From positions 8,803,001-8,867,000 of the forward strand of contig JBAJFG010000019.1 in assembly GCA_037903475.1 (NCBI GenBank): 64,000 bases of DNA, given 5' to 3'. Below, piece by piece: positions 48,094 to 59,200 of the stretch; positions within the stretch are counted from its first letter, which is position 1; every line of letters starts with the position of its first letter. Source of the stretch: Ancylostoma caninum. Its lineage: Eukaryota > Nematoda > Chromadorea > Rhabditida > Ancylostomatidae. A program made the translations under genes and the position numbers. The notes beneath the pieces were generated by a model, which saw only the letters and a program-made list of their open reading frames with translations, ran no database searches and was not told where the DNA came from.

Positions 48094-48349
48094 ACTGGTT
48101 GGACGTCAAACAGTGACCAATGTACGCTTGCTAGGACTCACTAGGCAGGCCCTATTGGACACCGGGTCCCAGATCAGCATTATCCCTCTCGGGATGTTCA
48201 AAGCAAGTCTTGCAAACGGCTTTGATCTGGATGCAGACGTGAAGGAGATTCCAATCAACCAGAGAGCACCAGTCTACGACGCCTTAGGTAACAGGATGTC
48301 TTTCAAGGGAGCAGTTAGTCTAACCCTTCAGCTGGGAAACGGTGTGTAG
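47915..48349 (+). CDS. Gag C-terminus and retropepsin N-terminal part, stop within protease
   Basis: This frame continues from the zinc knuckle (RLGHLRRECKKGK) through a basic linker to the aspartic protease that processes the polyprotein. The catalytic motif is visible as ALLDTGSQISIIP around residues 85-97. An in-frame TAG at 48347-48349 follows LQLGNGV, before the second half of the protease fold, which continues in the same frame as FFVMAGGDGMLVLGTNALAK (LGTNAL being the usual ILGTDFL-like block). The protease is thus interrupted by one stop, or relies on readthrough. No start codon of its own is needed if made by fusion to Gag. Confidence 0.75.
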   Translation: MLQLNRLGHLRRECKKGKVAEKPTEQEKQSQRSAGTARMFTASLSKWICGSVGAMKGYDELVGRQTVTNVRLLGLTRQALLDTGSQISIIPLGMFKASLANGFDLDADVKEIPINQRAPVYDALGNRMSFKGAVSLTLQLGNGV

Positions 48350-49732
48350 AGAAGGATAGCTTTCTTCGTGATGGCTGGAGGAGATGGCATGTTAGTTCTG
48401 GGAACTAATGCGCTAGCCAAGCTCGGAATCAGTCCGACATCCACCCTAGGAGTGTTGATAACGGCCGATAGGAAGGCGGTGAGCGAAAACGCCGGAAAGA
48501 CATCTGCTATAGCGAAGCCTTCGAACAGGCGTAGACGACAAAAACAACAGTCAGATGTTTCTATGAGAGACAAGGAGAAGAAAACACACTCCGCAGAAGC
48601 TCCTAGCAGCAGAAGCTCGGCAGGAGCCAAGCTTATCAGAGTAGGGGAAGGGTTCGGAAAGCACGAAAGGTCACTTGTCGCTGTAAAATCGTCACAAGGA
48701 CGGAAGAAACAGCAGCAGCAGACAGAAGCGGTTCTTGAACCAGCGAAGGTGCTACCGACGAGTCGCATTAGTGTTCCAGCAGCGGGAACAATATGCTCGA
48801 CATGCGGAAGATTCCCTGAAATGATTATGGATGAAGGGAACTGCTCGAGCAGACTCATCACCACTGAAAGCTTGGTGGGAGCCAAGCTGCTGAGAGCGGC
48901 GGAGGTGGATAGGGGGGATGGACTTATTCATCACAGGAAGAGTCGTGGAAAAGGAGGCATTCCTAGAAAAGCGCGACGGATAGAGCGTATGAAATGTGAT
49001 AGGATCCTTTGCTCCAGCACGCTGTTAGCCGCAGAAGAACAGCTCCAATTACGCTGTGCGCGCGACATCTCAGGACAGATGGATGAAGTAGCAAGCCCGA
49101 GCCTCAAACACCCTCCAGCACGGTCAGGTCAGATGGTAAAGAGCAGATCCTTGCCTCAGCATCTGACAAGTCTTGACTTTCACAAAGGTGGCGGAGTATT
49201 AGCGTTCTTCAGAAGCCCATCCGAAGATCGCAGTCAGTACAATGGCGACGTGTTCAAGCAGTCGCGCACTCACTCGGCCAACAGTTCGAGTACGGACCCA
49301 CAAGTGAAAAGGGAACCGCTCACAGGCTGTGGGGTTCTCCTCCCAAGGTGTGACTACGCTTCCACCAACCGGAAGAAGAAGGGACGCCCAGGCAAGACGG
49401 TTAAGGATGAGAGCAGCCGAGTCGAAGGAAGTCGGCAACGCATCGTCCAGATGAACAACGACACGCCCTCGACATCCCGCCTGGGCCCGAGCAAAGACGC
49501 CACGAGAAGACCTCACCGAGCAGACGCCCGTACAAGACTCCAGCCAAGAGGGACTGCTGATAGGACTCCACACCATCCCGAATCGACGACCGACTCAACC
49601 TTTGACGCGATGACGACGGTGGCAAGGACGCGATGGAAGACGCGCCGACCGCAAGCAGTCGCCGCCCAGAAGTCAAGCCCAGGAAAGAAGAAAAAGAGTC
49701 GGGACGACTCTTCTTCCCGGAGAGCCATGTGA
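48350..49732 (+). CDS. Protease C-terminal part fused to a basic ORF of unknown function
   Basis: The frame is open from after the TAG at 48347 to TGA at 49730-49732; the first Met is at 48368 (454 codons). Residues 1-35 are the end of the retropepsin (LVLGTNALAKLGIS). The remainder is Lys/Arg/Ser/Gln-rich, with KEKKTHSAEAPSSRSSAGAK, a possible single CSTCG pair near residue 140, and a C-terminus of KSSPGKKKKSRDDSSSRRAM. It lies where reverse transcriptase, RNase H and integrase would be in a Gypsy element, but shows none of their motifs. It may be the rejoined remains of a deleted pol region or a distinct accessory protein. Staying open for more than 1.3 kb in a decayed element is unexpected. 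Confidence 0.55.
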   Translation, partial: RRIAFFVMAGGDGMLVLGTNALAKLGISPTSTLGVLITADRKAVSENAGKTSAIAKPSNRRRRQKQQSDVSMRDKEKKTHSAEAPSSRSSAGAKLIRVGEGFGKHERSLVAVKSSQGRKKQQQQTEAVLEPAKVLPTSRISVPAAGTICSTCGRFPEMIMDEGNCSSRLITTESLVGAKLLRAAEVDRGDGLIHHRKSRGKGGIPRKARRIERMKCDRILCSSTLLAAEEQLQLRCARDISGQMDEVASPSLKHPPARSGQMVKSRSLPQHLTSLDFHKGGGVLAFFRSPSEDRSQYNGDVFKQSRTHSANSSSTDPQVKREPLTGCGVLLPRCDYASTNRKKKGRPGKTVKDESSRVEGSRQRIVQMNNDTPSTSRLGPSKDATRRPHRADARTRLQPRGTADRTPHHPESTTDSTFDAMTTVARTRWKTRRPQAVAAQKSSPGKKKKSRDDSSSRRAM

Positions 49733-50028
49733 TGTCTGGCATCATTTTGTTGTGATTATGATCTCTTCGTCTGCCTATTGATTAGGTCTCTGCTGTGCTG
49801 CTTTTATATGTGCTATCCGCCAGCTCGCTCCGCCTCAGGACCGTCACTTGGGCCCCGCCCCCTTGCTATAAAAGGAACGCTGGCAGCGCTCTTGAGTTCA
49901 GTTGGATCTTACGCAATCGAGGGACGACGCGAGGGCAGCGAGCGGCGGATTCGAGGAGCCCAATAAAGTTTGAAGAAGAAAAGGACTTAACACCCCTAGA
50001 CGTCCGCGAAAGCCCCAAACACACCACA
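49728..50028 (+). repeat. 3' LTR
   Basis: 301 bases, with TATAAAAG at 49867-49874 and the polyadenylation signal AATAAA at 49962-49967. Starts TGTGATG and ends CACCACA. A purine-rich stretch at 49680-49700 (GGAAAGAAGAAAAAGAG) lies a little upstream and may be the displaced polypurine tract. Confidence 0.85.
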
Positions 50029-50032
50029 ACAT

Positions 50033-50875
50033 GACTTTTCTACTTCCTCCACGAAATGAGTGAGTGCCCTTCGTGACAAAATCGCGAAATTGAGACGCCG
50101 TAGCGACCCACCCAAATTTTAGCACCACCGCAGTTTTTAAAGTTCTTCTCCTTCAATGAACGCTGCATCGGCAGGAACAGGTGCCAGTCTGATAGTGCCA
50201 ATCCTGGACTAGAAGGCGGGTGGGGTAGGGCATCTCATCCTTCTTTTCTGGTTCTCTTCTAGGTCATTTTCACGATGTGTCGTTCTGACCATATCGTGGA
50301 TAAGTTTTCTAGCCGCTGTTGTGATACCATGGCGATGGAGTTCTTGGTCCAAGCGGTCCTAATATTGCGCATAGGTATCAGCACTAAACTTGTGACTACT
50401 AATCATCATCTTTGAATGGGGCGTTCCTTTAATATCTTACCTCAAACGCAGTCTCACCTTCCATCCGTGACTGTCGGGTTTAAGTGTCGGACTAGGCTGC
50501 TGGAAGTCGCTGACCAGGAATGGCTTTTTTGTCTGCATGTTCAAGGCACACTCTTCTCTTATCTGACACTATAACGTTTTTAAGGAGTGGCGACTCTTTA
50601 CCCGGCAGAGAAGGATTCGGCCGATGGTGGTTCGTGCACTTACTATGTCCGCCTTGAGTAGGTGCGCTACCAATTAAAAGTAACTTTACAAAAGTAAAAA
50701 ATTGGAGGATACCAAACAAATCATATATTTTCTGAACGGCCATGAAGCACTCTTTCACATGAATTCACATGCCCTGCCAAAAGTAGTGACACTGGAGAAA
50801 AGAGAGGAGGAAAGGAAAACGAATGCAGCGGACATTTATAATCCCTCAACCTAATAGATCGAATACAGTATAAGA
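50033..50875. other. Stretch without gene
   Basis: No exon or repeat recognised between the retrotransposon and the next MITE. Confidence 0.4.
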
Positions 50876-51108
50876 GTAATTTATACTAGCTGCGTGCGTC
50901 AGTCGTGCATCAGTCGCACGCATCCATTTACGTGGGATTTTCTATGGAGACCGATCAACACGGCACGTAGACCCTCAATGAAAAGAACGCGCGGCTGCTG
51001 CGAGGTCGTAAACGCATGCGTCTGACCTGCGGCTGCGATGCGACTGGGCCCTATTCTTCATCATTTAGACGCACGCGCGTCTGTCGCACGCATCCAGTAT
51101 AAATTGCT
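50876..51108. repeat. TATACTAG-family MITE, best-preserved copy
   Basis: The left end GTAATTTATACTAGCTGCGT and the reverse complement of the right end (GCAATTTATACTGGATGCGT) form terminal inverted repeats around a 233-base element. The interior carries CGATCAACACGGCACG and AAGAACGCGCGGCTGC blocks shared with 17751-17930. The inner edge repeats GACGCACGCGCGTC. Non-coding. Confidence 0.7.
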
Positions 51109-52630
51109 CTGTATGTGGTCCCACTTACCCCTCGCCCCCCCCCCCCCCTCCCACCTCGCCATTGGGATGCCGGGACGGGGTGACGGTCAAGAGGTGCGCT
51201 CGAGAATTTCTCGCACCTCTCTCGCACATCGCTCGCACCTGTAATTGCGGGTGTCGTGTAAGAGCTGCTCATATCGGCATCAGCTGCTACCAGCTAAGGA
51301 AGACGGTCTCCCCGACCGAGCCTTGCCGTCAGAAACGTCGCGCGCGGCAGAACGGCGTTAAAGCGTTACAGAATATGGGGACACCGCAGTGCGGATCTGG
51401 GAAAGCGCTGTTATTTAGGAGCTGCTGGCAACTTCTGATGCTGGGATGCCGAAACCTTTTTCACCCTGCAACCATAGAATCTACTATTAACAATAAATAC
51501 GCACTACTAATGCCTAAATATACAAACATTCAAGAAAACGGTTAAAATTTGTCGACTAGTAATATTGCTGAAAACTTCTTCTAGTAATATTAGTAAGTAG
51601 AAGCTGCGGTGTGGTTTTGCCTGTTGATCATGCAGAATTATCTCAGCAGCCATGTAGACATGATCGACGTCCTGGACTTTAACATTCCAAGGGTTTTTTT
51701 TTAAACCAGGGATGTTTAACATCATTCTTTTTTTTCAACTATGTAAGTCTGTGTCGAAAATTGACAGGTTAGTGCCCATTTTGAGTAGTCCTGTTAAAAA
51801 TTGACATATTTGTGCCCATTTCGAATAGGAGATCGTTATTATTACGGCAGGAAGCCTGTAAGTAATAAGTTGTAAGTCATGGTCATATCGTCGAACGAAA
51901 CTCGGAGAACACGTCTATGACTAATTGATTTGTCTTGAGGTGTTGTCACATGATCCCCCACGCCCTGGTTCTCAGCTTGCAGGAATTCTTCCTCCCTACG
52001 GATATGCTGCAGGCAAAGTTATTTTCTTTTTCCTGTAGTGCTAGGTCAATTTCGCAAGCACCACTCAATCACTGATGAACTCAAGCTCGACCAGAGAAAA
52101 ATTCCAAAGAAGTACAAAACGAATAAGAAAGATTAGTTTTGACAGCAATGCTTGTGCAGTCAGCTATCCGAAACGCCCTTTTTTATTTTCTATGCAATGT
52201 TCCAGGTTACATTGACGGTTCTTGAAGTCCTAAGCATGGAGTAGTGGATAAAGTCAGGCAGATCTCCAAGAATAATGATCAAGTTAGAAACAAAGTTGGA
52301 AAAGGCATTTCAGCGAACGAAATCATTTTTAAAAAAATCAAAAAGCGCCTAGGTCCGGTATTTCTGTTCACGTGATGAAAATCCCCATGAAACTTATTGA
52401 ATCAAGATGAAAAGTGCCTTGAACTCCAGGGGATTTATGCTTATTTACATTAAAATTTCAGTGTAATGCCTATGTACTCTGTAAGTGATCTAAGCCGGAA
52501 TCTTTTCGATACCATGTGACTCAAAAAATCAAGTCAATGATTGAGAGCTTAATTTTGAATTTCATACTCACCCACTTGTGTTAAGATATTAGAAAAAACG
52601 TTATGCGCGGATTAATTCCTTTCTACAGAG
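51109..52630. other. Stretch without supported gene
   Basis: A C-run lies at about 51132-51150. The CTCGCACCTCTCTCGCAC block at 51209-51230 is shared with 32818-32836. No exon recognised. Confidence 0.4.
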
Positions 52631-52776
52631 AACTCCAAACGTACGCGGACAAGAGTCGAGACCGCGGCGCGGCTCTCTTGGGCAGAGTCACGGGAGCTCA
52701 GCATAGTGTGCGCCTGCGTCTCTGCCCAAGAGAGCCGCGCCGCGGTCTCGACTCTTGTCCGCGTACGTTTGGAGCT
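52631..52776. repeat. Long palindrome family D, copy 1
   Basis: The left arm 52631-52687 (ACTCCAAACGTACGCGGACA.. to ..CTCTCTTGGGCAGAG) is an almost exact reverse complement of 52720-52776, with a loop of about 32 bases. The near-identity of the arms implies a young or conversion-maintained hairpin. A second, more diverged copy lies at 59881-60032. Open frames here are by-products. Confidence 0.85.
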
Positions 52777-53220
52777 CCCTATATGTTGTCAAGTATTATC
52801 GCCGCAACGACGGTCCCTCGCGCGCGACGATATGTACGAGTTGTCTCACTGGCTGTCTTCCTTAGCTACGAAGGGTTCATGACAGATGGATACTGTAGCC
52901 ATGCCTGCCTCTGCCTATGGGAAGGTGCGGTCGAGGTGCGACATGACCCAGTTAACGAGCGAGCGCACCTCTTGACTCGGACCCGCCGGGACGTCGTGTG
53001 ACCATGTGCACCGTGTGAAGTGTGCACAACCCACATTACAATTGACGCCTATCGTTTTTTTTTCATCCCGATTATGAGTGTAGTTCGTTTAGCTGTGCTT
53101 CATCATTCATTCTTTTGTTCCCGTCTAACCTTTCATTCACATGGCCGATTCTTCATTTGCATGTTCGCGGTTCCTCCTTTTTATGCCATGGAACATTCTT
53201 AGTTCGTTGGTTTTTTTTAG
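52777..53220. other. Upstream region of the 53-64 kb gene
   Basis: No exon seen. It ends in a long T tract and TTTTTTTTAG placed directly before the ATG at 53221. This is a good candidate site for spliced-leader trans-splicing or cis-splicing. Confidence 0.45.
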
Positions 53221-56200
53221 ATGGAGATGGAACCATATGTCGACACTCCTCACTCATCGGAAAGCCATAGTCTGCTGGAAGCGAACGCTGAACAGGTATC
53301 CTCACTGTTTTCCATTTTGAAAAAAAAATGGTTTATATATCAGGGCCTATAAAATTTGATAATAACGTTGTTTCTACCGCAATTCCTTACATCTAGGCTG
53401 AGATTTCGTACCTTTCAGTTTATATAATATTTATTTATCGAAAATGCAACGATCTCCCAATGGGTTCATCTAATTTTGTGTTGGATTTCTGAGGTGTTGT
53501 TGTGGTGTCGTTGGGTTACTGATGCTTAATACTCTACTTAGCTGGATGTTTTACAATGTGTTCAAGAACTTAGGGTCCCATGCCCATGCCGCCACAGCGC
53601 CTGTGGATACGCACGCTGTGCAACGCGCATAAAAGGGGGCGTGGCTTGCAAATTGCCGAGTAGAGTGTTGGCAGAGTTCCAGAAGAATGTACAAGATGAT
53701 GATTTGAACACTATAAGTTGCTTAAATTTAAATGGAGTTTTAAATTTAAATTTTAGGAAAAATGGACGGTTTTGAAAAAGAAAACGTCGACCTAGGGGTT
53801 CTCTGACATGCTGATTACGAATATGACATCTGTTTTGTATCAAAATGCATTTTGAGCTGTTTCAAGCATATACGGCATAATGCATAATTTGACCAGAATT
53901 ACCAGTGCGGCAGTGCTGTTCACGATAGATGCGACAGAGCCACAGTCGTTGGAAAATTTGAGGCTTTGAAGTAAAGCAAAGTAAAACAATTGGGATCATT
54001 TTTAGATTTGTAAATGTGATGGGCATTTTGCATATAGTACGTGTTCTTAAAAATATTTTGTATGCTAGTTCCCCGTAGATCTTCTGTTCTATACGTTTTA
54101 TTTCCAGATCGCATATAATTAATATGCACAAGTTTTTCGTCAAATTAGCCGACTTCAACTTTAAAAAAGTTTCCGTTCCTGTGTACAAGAGTATTAAATA
54201 AATGAAAACGAGGAGAATAAAGATGTGGATACGAAACTGTGCATATTTTGGACAAATCCGAAATTTTCAATCCTTTTCTTATTTCTCACTTATTTTATCC
54301 CTGAAATTAGAATTTTCAGAGTTTTTAAAGAATAATAACATGTGATGCTTTAATAGATCAGCACTACTAAGGATGCTTCATAAGTTTTTTTTCTAGAATG
54401 TTTCCCATCTACATTTATATCTTCTATTGATTATTAATCCATCGCCAGAGGAGGTATGAGAAATGCCTAGCAGATACGTACTGTGCCTGCAGGCGTACCT
54501 CAAGGATACAATGCCGTCGCAGCGCCACTCCGTACTTGTTTTGTTTATATTGATTTTGTGGAACTAAGAACGCAACACACTGCGATCCCAGAGTGAAAAA
54601 TGTGAAATGAACTGATATTTAGTAATATTCATAAGGAATCTCGCTCAAGGCACTTCACCACCCTTCTCAGAAGCAAACTTTTTCATTCATAGTATTCGTT
54701 CTTCGTTGTCATGAATTGGTTTCAGCGGTTCCGAAATTCCAACGTGATAGTAGATCAAGCGAGTGAATTTACGCCAAATGTACGTCCTTCAAATGCTTTT
54801 TAACAGCAAATCCAGTAGTTTTAGGGAAGAAAGTACACCCATCTCAAGCCTTAATAGTTGAAAAAGGACATCACGTTGCAAAACAGACACTGAATTCGGG
54901 ATGAGAACGTCAAAAAATCTTATCAAGTTTCATGCGATTCTGAGGGATATTGTACCTACCGATTACGCTTGAAATACCTCAAAAACGACATTTTGGTACG
55001 AAATAGATGTCATATTCGTAATCAGCATGTCAAATCACCCCTAGATCGATGTTTCATTTCTCAAAATCGTCTTTTTTCCTAAAATATAAATTACAGCTTC
55101 ATTTAAATTTAGACAACTTATAGTGTTCAATTCATCATCTTGTACATACTTCTGGAACTCTGCCAACACTCTACTCAACAATTTGCGAGCCACGCCCCCT
55201 CTTATGCGCGTTGCACAGCGTGCGTATCCGCAGGCGCTGTGGCGGCATGAGCATGGGACCCTAAGTTCTGTTTTCCTGTTTTTCCGGGAGTAAAGATCGG
55301 TGCAATTGCGGACCCAGTACAAAGGCTACGTGCGAATTGCTAGAACCTCCGCTCTCACGTGGTCTTTCGACTGAGAGTTGATCTATTGGAATGGATCAGA
55401 TCGCGCGCGATGTTTACTCCCGGAAAAAACACACTGTATGAGGACGCATTTCTGGGGCTTTCTCGGGGCGCGGCCGCGTCGCGGCGCGCCTAGCTAGGGC
55501 GAGGCATTTGCTCCTAGAGCGCGCAATAGTGATATCCTCGTTGAGACTGCAACTGTGAGCTTCATTCAAACAACACTGAATAGATTGAATCTATGTTAAT
55601 GGTATAGTTGATAGTTGCTAGGATTACCATCAGACGTACACTATGATCTTCGACAATTTCTCTTTTTTCTTTTGTACAGGGTGACAACAAAGTCTTTGGC
55701 CGAAGACTTTATAGCAACTATTTCTTGCGCTTTGCCAGAAAACTCATGACTTTGTATTCGCGTTGACTACCCAAATGTCTCGTACACATGCGCAAATTTT
55801 CATGATCCATAGCTCTATTTGGACCTTGTGTGATCCGCAAACATGGAACCAGGTAGAGATGGAAATGGCCGCAAGTAGAGCCTCGGTGACATCTTTTCCA
55901 AGAACTTCTTTTAATTGGCTCTGCAAATCACCAGTTTTCTGCCCAATATTGAAGAGGGTATAAGCTTTCTGTCCTAGGGAGATTCGTATGTAAACTTGTC
56001 TTACTGACCGAAAATGATCGATAGACTTTCACGACCACTTTTTCCTACTAGAATGCACAAAACAAAGAGCAAAAGTGGGAAGAGCGAAACCCGGAGAGGT
56101 ATATTATTTCTTAGGCTTAAGCACATCTGACAGAAACAAGGTGGGCTTTTGAGAAAGGTTTTCCATCAAGTTTCAAGAGAAAAAGCAACGGAAAGTTGGT

Positions 56201-59200
56201 TCAGACTCGTTAGTTCCTGATTTTACCAAACCATCATATTTGCTTAATAATTATCATGCTCTCTGAAACGGAGACCTTTGGATTTCTGAATTGTAGTCAC
56301 TAAAGCACAGAAGTTGAGCTAACTTTCGCTCAAACACCAGCTTCCCTAGCATAGACCTAATAAGAAAAGAGGGTCATAAATTCTCGATCAACTTGCGGCC
56401 CTCGTGCGTTGCAGTAGCCAATTGTTTTTTCGACTCTACGGAGAAGCCAGAAGAGATATCCGAAATCAAAGAGTGGATTCTTAAAGCGCATTAATTACGC
56501 ATAGCCCCGGTAAATTTCCAGACTACTAGCCCATCTGACCCCAGTCTTAACAATTTATTATATTTGGCCAAAGCTTTGTTGTCACCCTGTAAGTCACATT
56601 TGTGAGCTCATTTTGCTGTTGCTTCCTATCGTTTCCTTAATACTGTCTCTTCTGAAAGGTTAGTCGTGAAATCTGGTTCCATTTGCATACATTTGTTTCA
56701 GAAACAGCGTATAAATGTTTCGCAGCCCGTCCTCCTGCATGCGCACGTCCGCACTGAAAAACCTTTATGCACATTTAAGAGATGTTCATAAAAGTTCCGA
56801 AGATGAAATTAAAGAGATCCAGCTCGCAGTAAAAAGAGCAATATACGCAGAAGAACTTAAATGTGACACGTGCGGCAAAACCTACTTTTCTTCCGGTGGC
56901 CTCAGAAACTACTGTACTTTTCTTCTGGTGGCCTGCTGTGTATAAGTACAAGTTTTGTTTTCATTTTAAGTTAGAGTTCCTTTCTGTGAAGAGTATAGGA
57001 AATGATCGCTCTGTTGTTGCTAGATTTTTGTGTACATACTACACATTGTTTTGCATAGATGACGATTTACATGTCATTTACCATGCCATACATACGCAAT
57101 TCGCATTTCTACTGGTATCTGCACTAATGTGCAATGGAAAGTTGGCCTGTTCCCAGTGCGGTTTTGTATTTGCTAAAGAATCATTCGTTATGCAGTAAAT
57201 AATTATGATCTGAACTGGTCATTGTCATTCAAACACCTCAATTTTTTGTTCGTATTACATTTAGTGGTCATAATTCTAACACAAAACCATATCTGATAAT
57301 GTTTTGAGCCTTTTTGGCTCATTCATTGCTAACTACAAGCATTTTCTATGATATCAAGTCCTTAAACAGTTTGTTCTTGAAGACGTTGAGAAGTTATAAC
57401 AATAAATGATTGCCCTGATTCAATATTGTTTGAATGAAGCTCACAGCTGCAGCCTCAAGGAGGATATGACTATTGCGCGCTCTAGGAGCAAATGCCTTGC
57501 CCTACTCTAAACCTTCTTCCCGCGGTGGATCCGCGGTACGAGGTCAATCCGCGATGGATCCGCGGTTACCCGCGATAAATCCGCACATGCCCGCGGTGGA
57601 CAACCGGGAGTCACGTCACTCCCGCGCTATGCTCGCACATGCCCACGGTGGATCCGCAGTAGAGCTGACTGGGTCATCAATGCCGGCAAAACCTTCATGC
57701 ACGATACACGTATGAACGAGTGGATAAGAGAGCGGTCTTGGAAACATGAGTTCGAGAGTTTGAAGAGGTACGTGGGTTCGAATCCAGAGATGTACAAGAG
57801 CTTGCAGGATGAAGTGCTAATGCCACCGTGGATTTGGCCCCTCTTCTTCGCGACAAGTAGGTCGGTCCTTTCGAAAAAAATAATCAGTCCCTCGAATATG
57901 CATGTTCCCGCGGTGGAGCCGTAGTACTTCCGCGGTGGACTAGCGCATGCCCGTGGTGGGGAACCAACGCTCCACCTCGGGCGTACCGCGGATCTACCAC
58001 GGGCGGAAAGTTCAGAGTAGCTGGGCGCGCCGCGCCCCGAGCCAGCCTCAGAAACGCTTCCACATACCGGAGTTCCTCCATCTCAACAGTTTTTACGTGC
58101 AGTGGGTGTCGCTGGAGCTGACGAATTTGCGAACTCGAGCACTTCCAACAACGCAACCGCGTCGTGCGCTGAAATAATCACTAATCATGCTATGTCCAGG
58201 TGTTTTCTATGATTTGACGAAAAAACCCAGTATCCATACAGATGTGGCTTTTCAAGAAAGCGATCCAAGCTCATGGCGTTGTCGCGCCGATTTGGGCGCT
58301 CGGGTCCGCAAATTCGTCAGCTCCATTGACGCTCATTGTACGCAAATACGTACGAGAGATCATCATCTTCTTAAAACTAGTTTGTCGGAACGGAACTTAT
58401 TTGCTTTTTTATGGTTTTTTTTCCATTCTTGCATCGTTCTCTTACTAAAATGAGAACGGGAACAATCCGGTGGGAACTAGGTGAAGCTTGTTGTAACGAT
58501 AAGATATGGTCTTATCATGAAGACCTACACTTTTGAACATCAAGCGCTCTTCAGCAGTCTAATCCTATCCATTATATTATCTGGTGAGCTTCATGTTGAA
58601 AAGTAAAGCCCCACTCAGAGTTTTGTCGCCGAGCGAGTTCTCGCCGGGCGGCAAGAGGGGGGCGTGGCAAGCCTTTGCCGCTCAGCGACGTTGGGGACAC
58701 TCAGAGTCGAGCGAGAGCGCATCGCTTAGCACTAGGGCATTTTTTCTATATCCGCAGTAATTGTTCCACTTCTTTTGAATTCCTTGTTAGAACGGAACGA
58801 TACAAACGAGGAATGCCTCTTCTGTGTATTCTATAAATTAGTATTCTGAACCTGGTGTCCACTTAGGGAACGTGTGCCTCATTAACGTAATCCTTACTGT
58901 TCCTGGCTACCACCTCCAGATGGCATTCTAGGACTAACTACGCTACATCGTCGTCATCAATGACTAAAATACCAGGAATACAAAAAATAACATGAAGGAT
59001 ACCGCATCAAATGTTCTAGTTTACGGGTAGGCACCCACCGAAAACGTCAGGTGAGAAGCGCTAAAAACATAAACAAACATGACGAAATGTTAATCACTGG
59101 AGAAGTGCATTTTGTTTAGAAGATTAGCGAATCTACGAAGAAAAATACCATCGGCGAGTTTTGCCACGCGCGACAAAAATGGTCCGAGGCATTCCTTGTC

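Larger units (their letters stand above)
45854..50028 (+). mobile_element. LTR retrotransposon (Gypsy-like) lacking visible reverse transcriptase and integrase
   Basis: Two near-identical LTRs (45854-46100 and 49728-50028), each starting TGTGATGTCTGGCA and ending ..CACA, flank about 3.6 kb. ACAT lies directly outside both ends (45850-45853, 50029-50032), fitting a 4-base target duplication. The interior encodes Gag (46504-48093) and a retropepsin (48116-48460), then a basic frame of unknown nature. I searched the three forward frames for the YxDD block of reverse transcriptase, RNase H and integrase motifs and saw none; the space is too short for them. The LTRs are close to identical apart from one deletion, so insertion is fairly recent. 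Mobility would depend on pol proteins supplied elsewhere. Confidence 0.85.
55438..58066. mobile_element. Composite inverted-repeat element carrying zinc-finger remnant
   Basis: The left arm 55438-55595 is the reverse complement of 57425-57502 plus 58020-58066. The right arm is split by a separate 513-base insertion. Shared blocks: GAATGAAGCTCACAG, ATTGCGCGCTCTAGGAGCAA and GGCGCGCCGCG. Between the arms lie a TA-flanked element (55677-56589) and degenerate C2H2-like coding sequence (56650-57200). The whole reads as a foldback-type transposon with cargo, or two opposed repeat copies trapping unrelated sequence. Confidence 0.55.

Noticed and set aside
48328..48885. 185-codon minus-strand frame
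   Set aside because: It is antisense to the retrotransposon protease/basic ORF frame and reflects that frame's codon bias.
50615..50690. tRNA-like D-arm sequence on the minus strand
   Set aside because: No matching B-box or acceptor stem could be found.
52603..53001. 132-codon open frame
   Set aside because: It starts in a long palindrome and its partner copy at 59.9 kb does not keep the frame.
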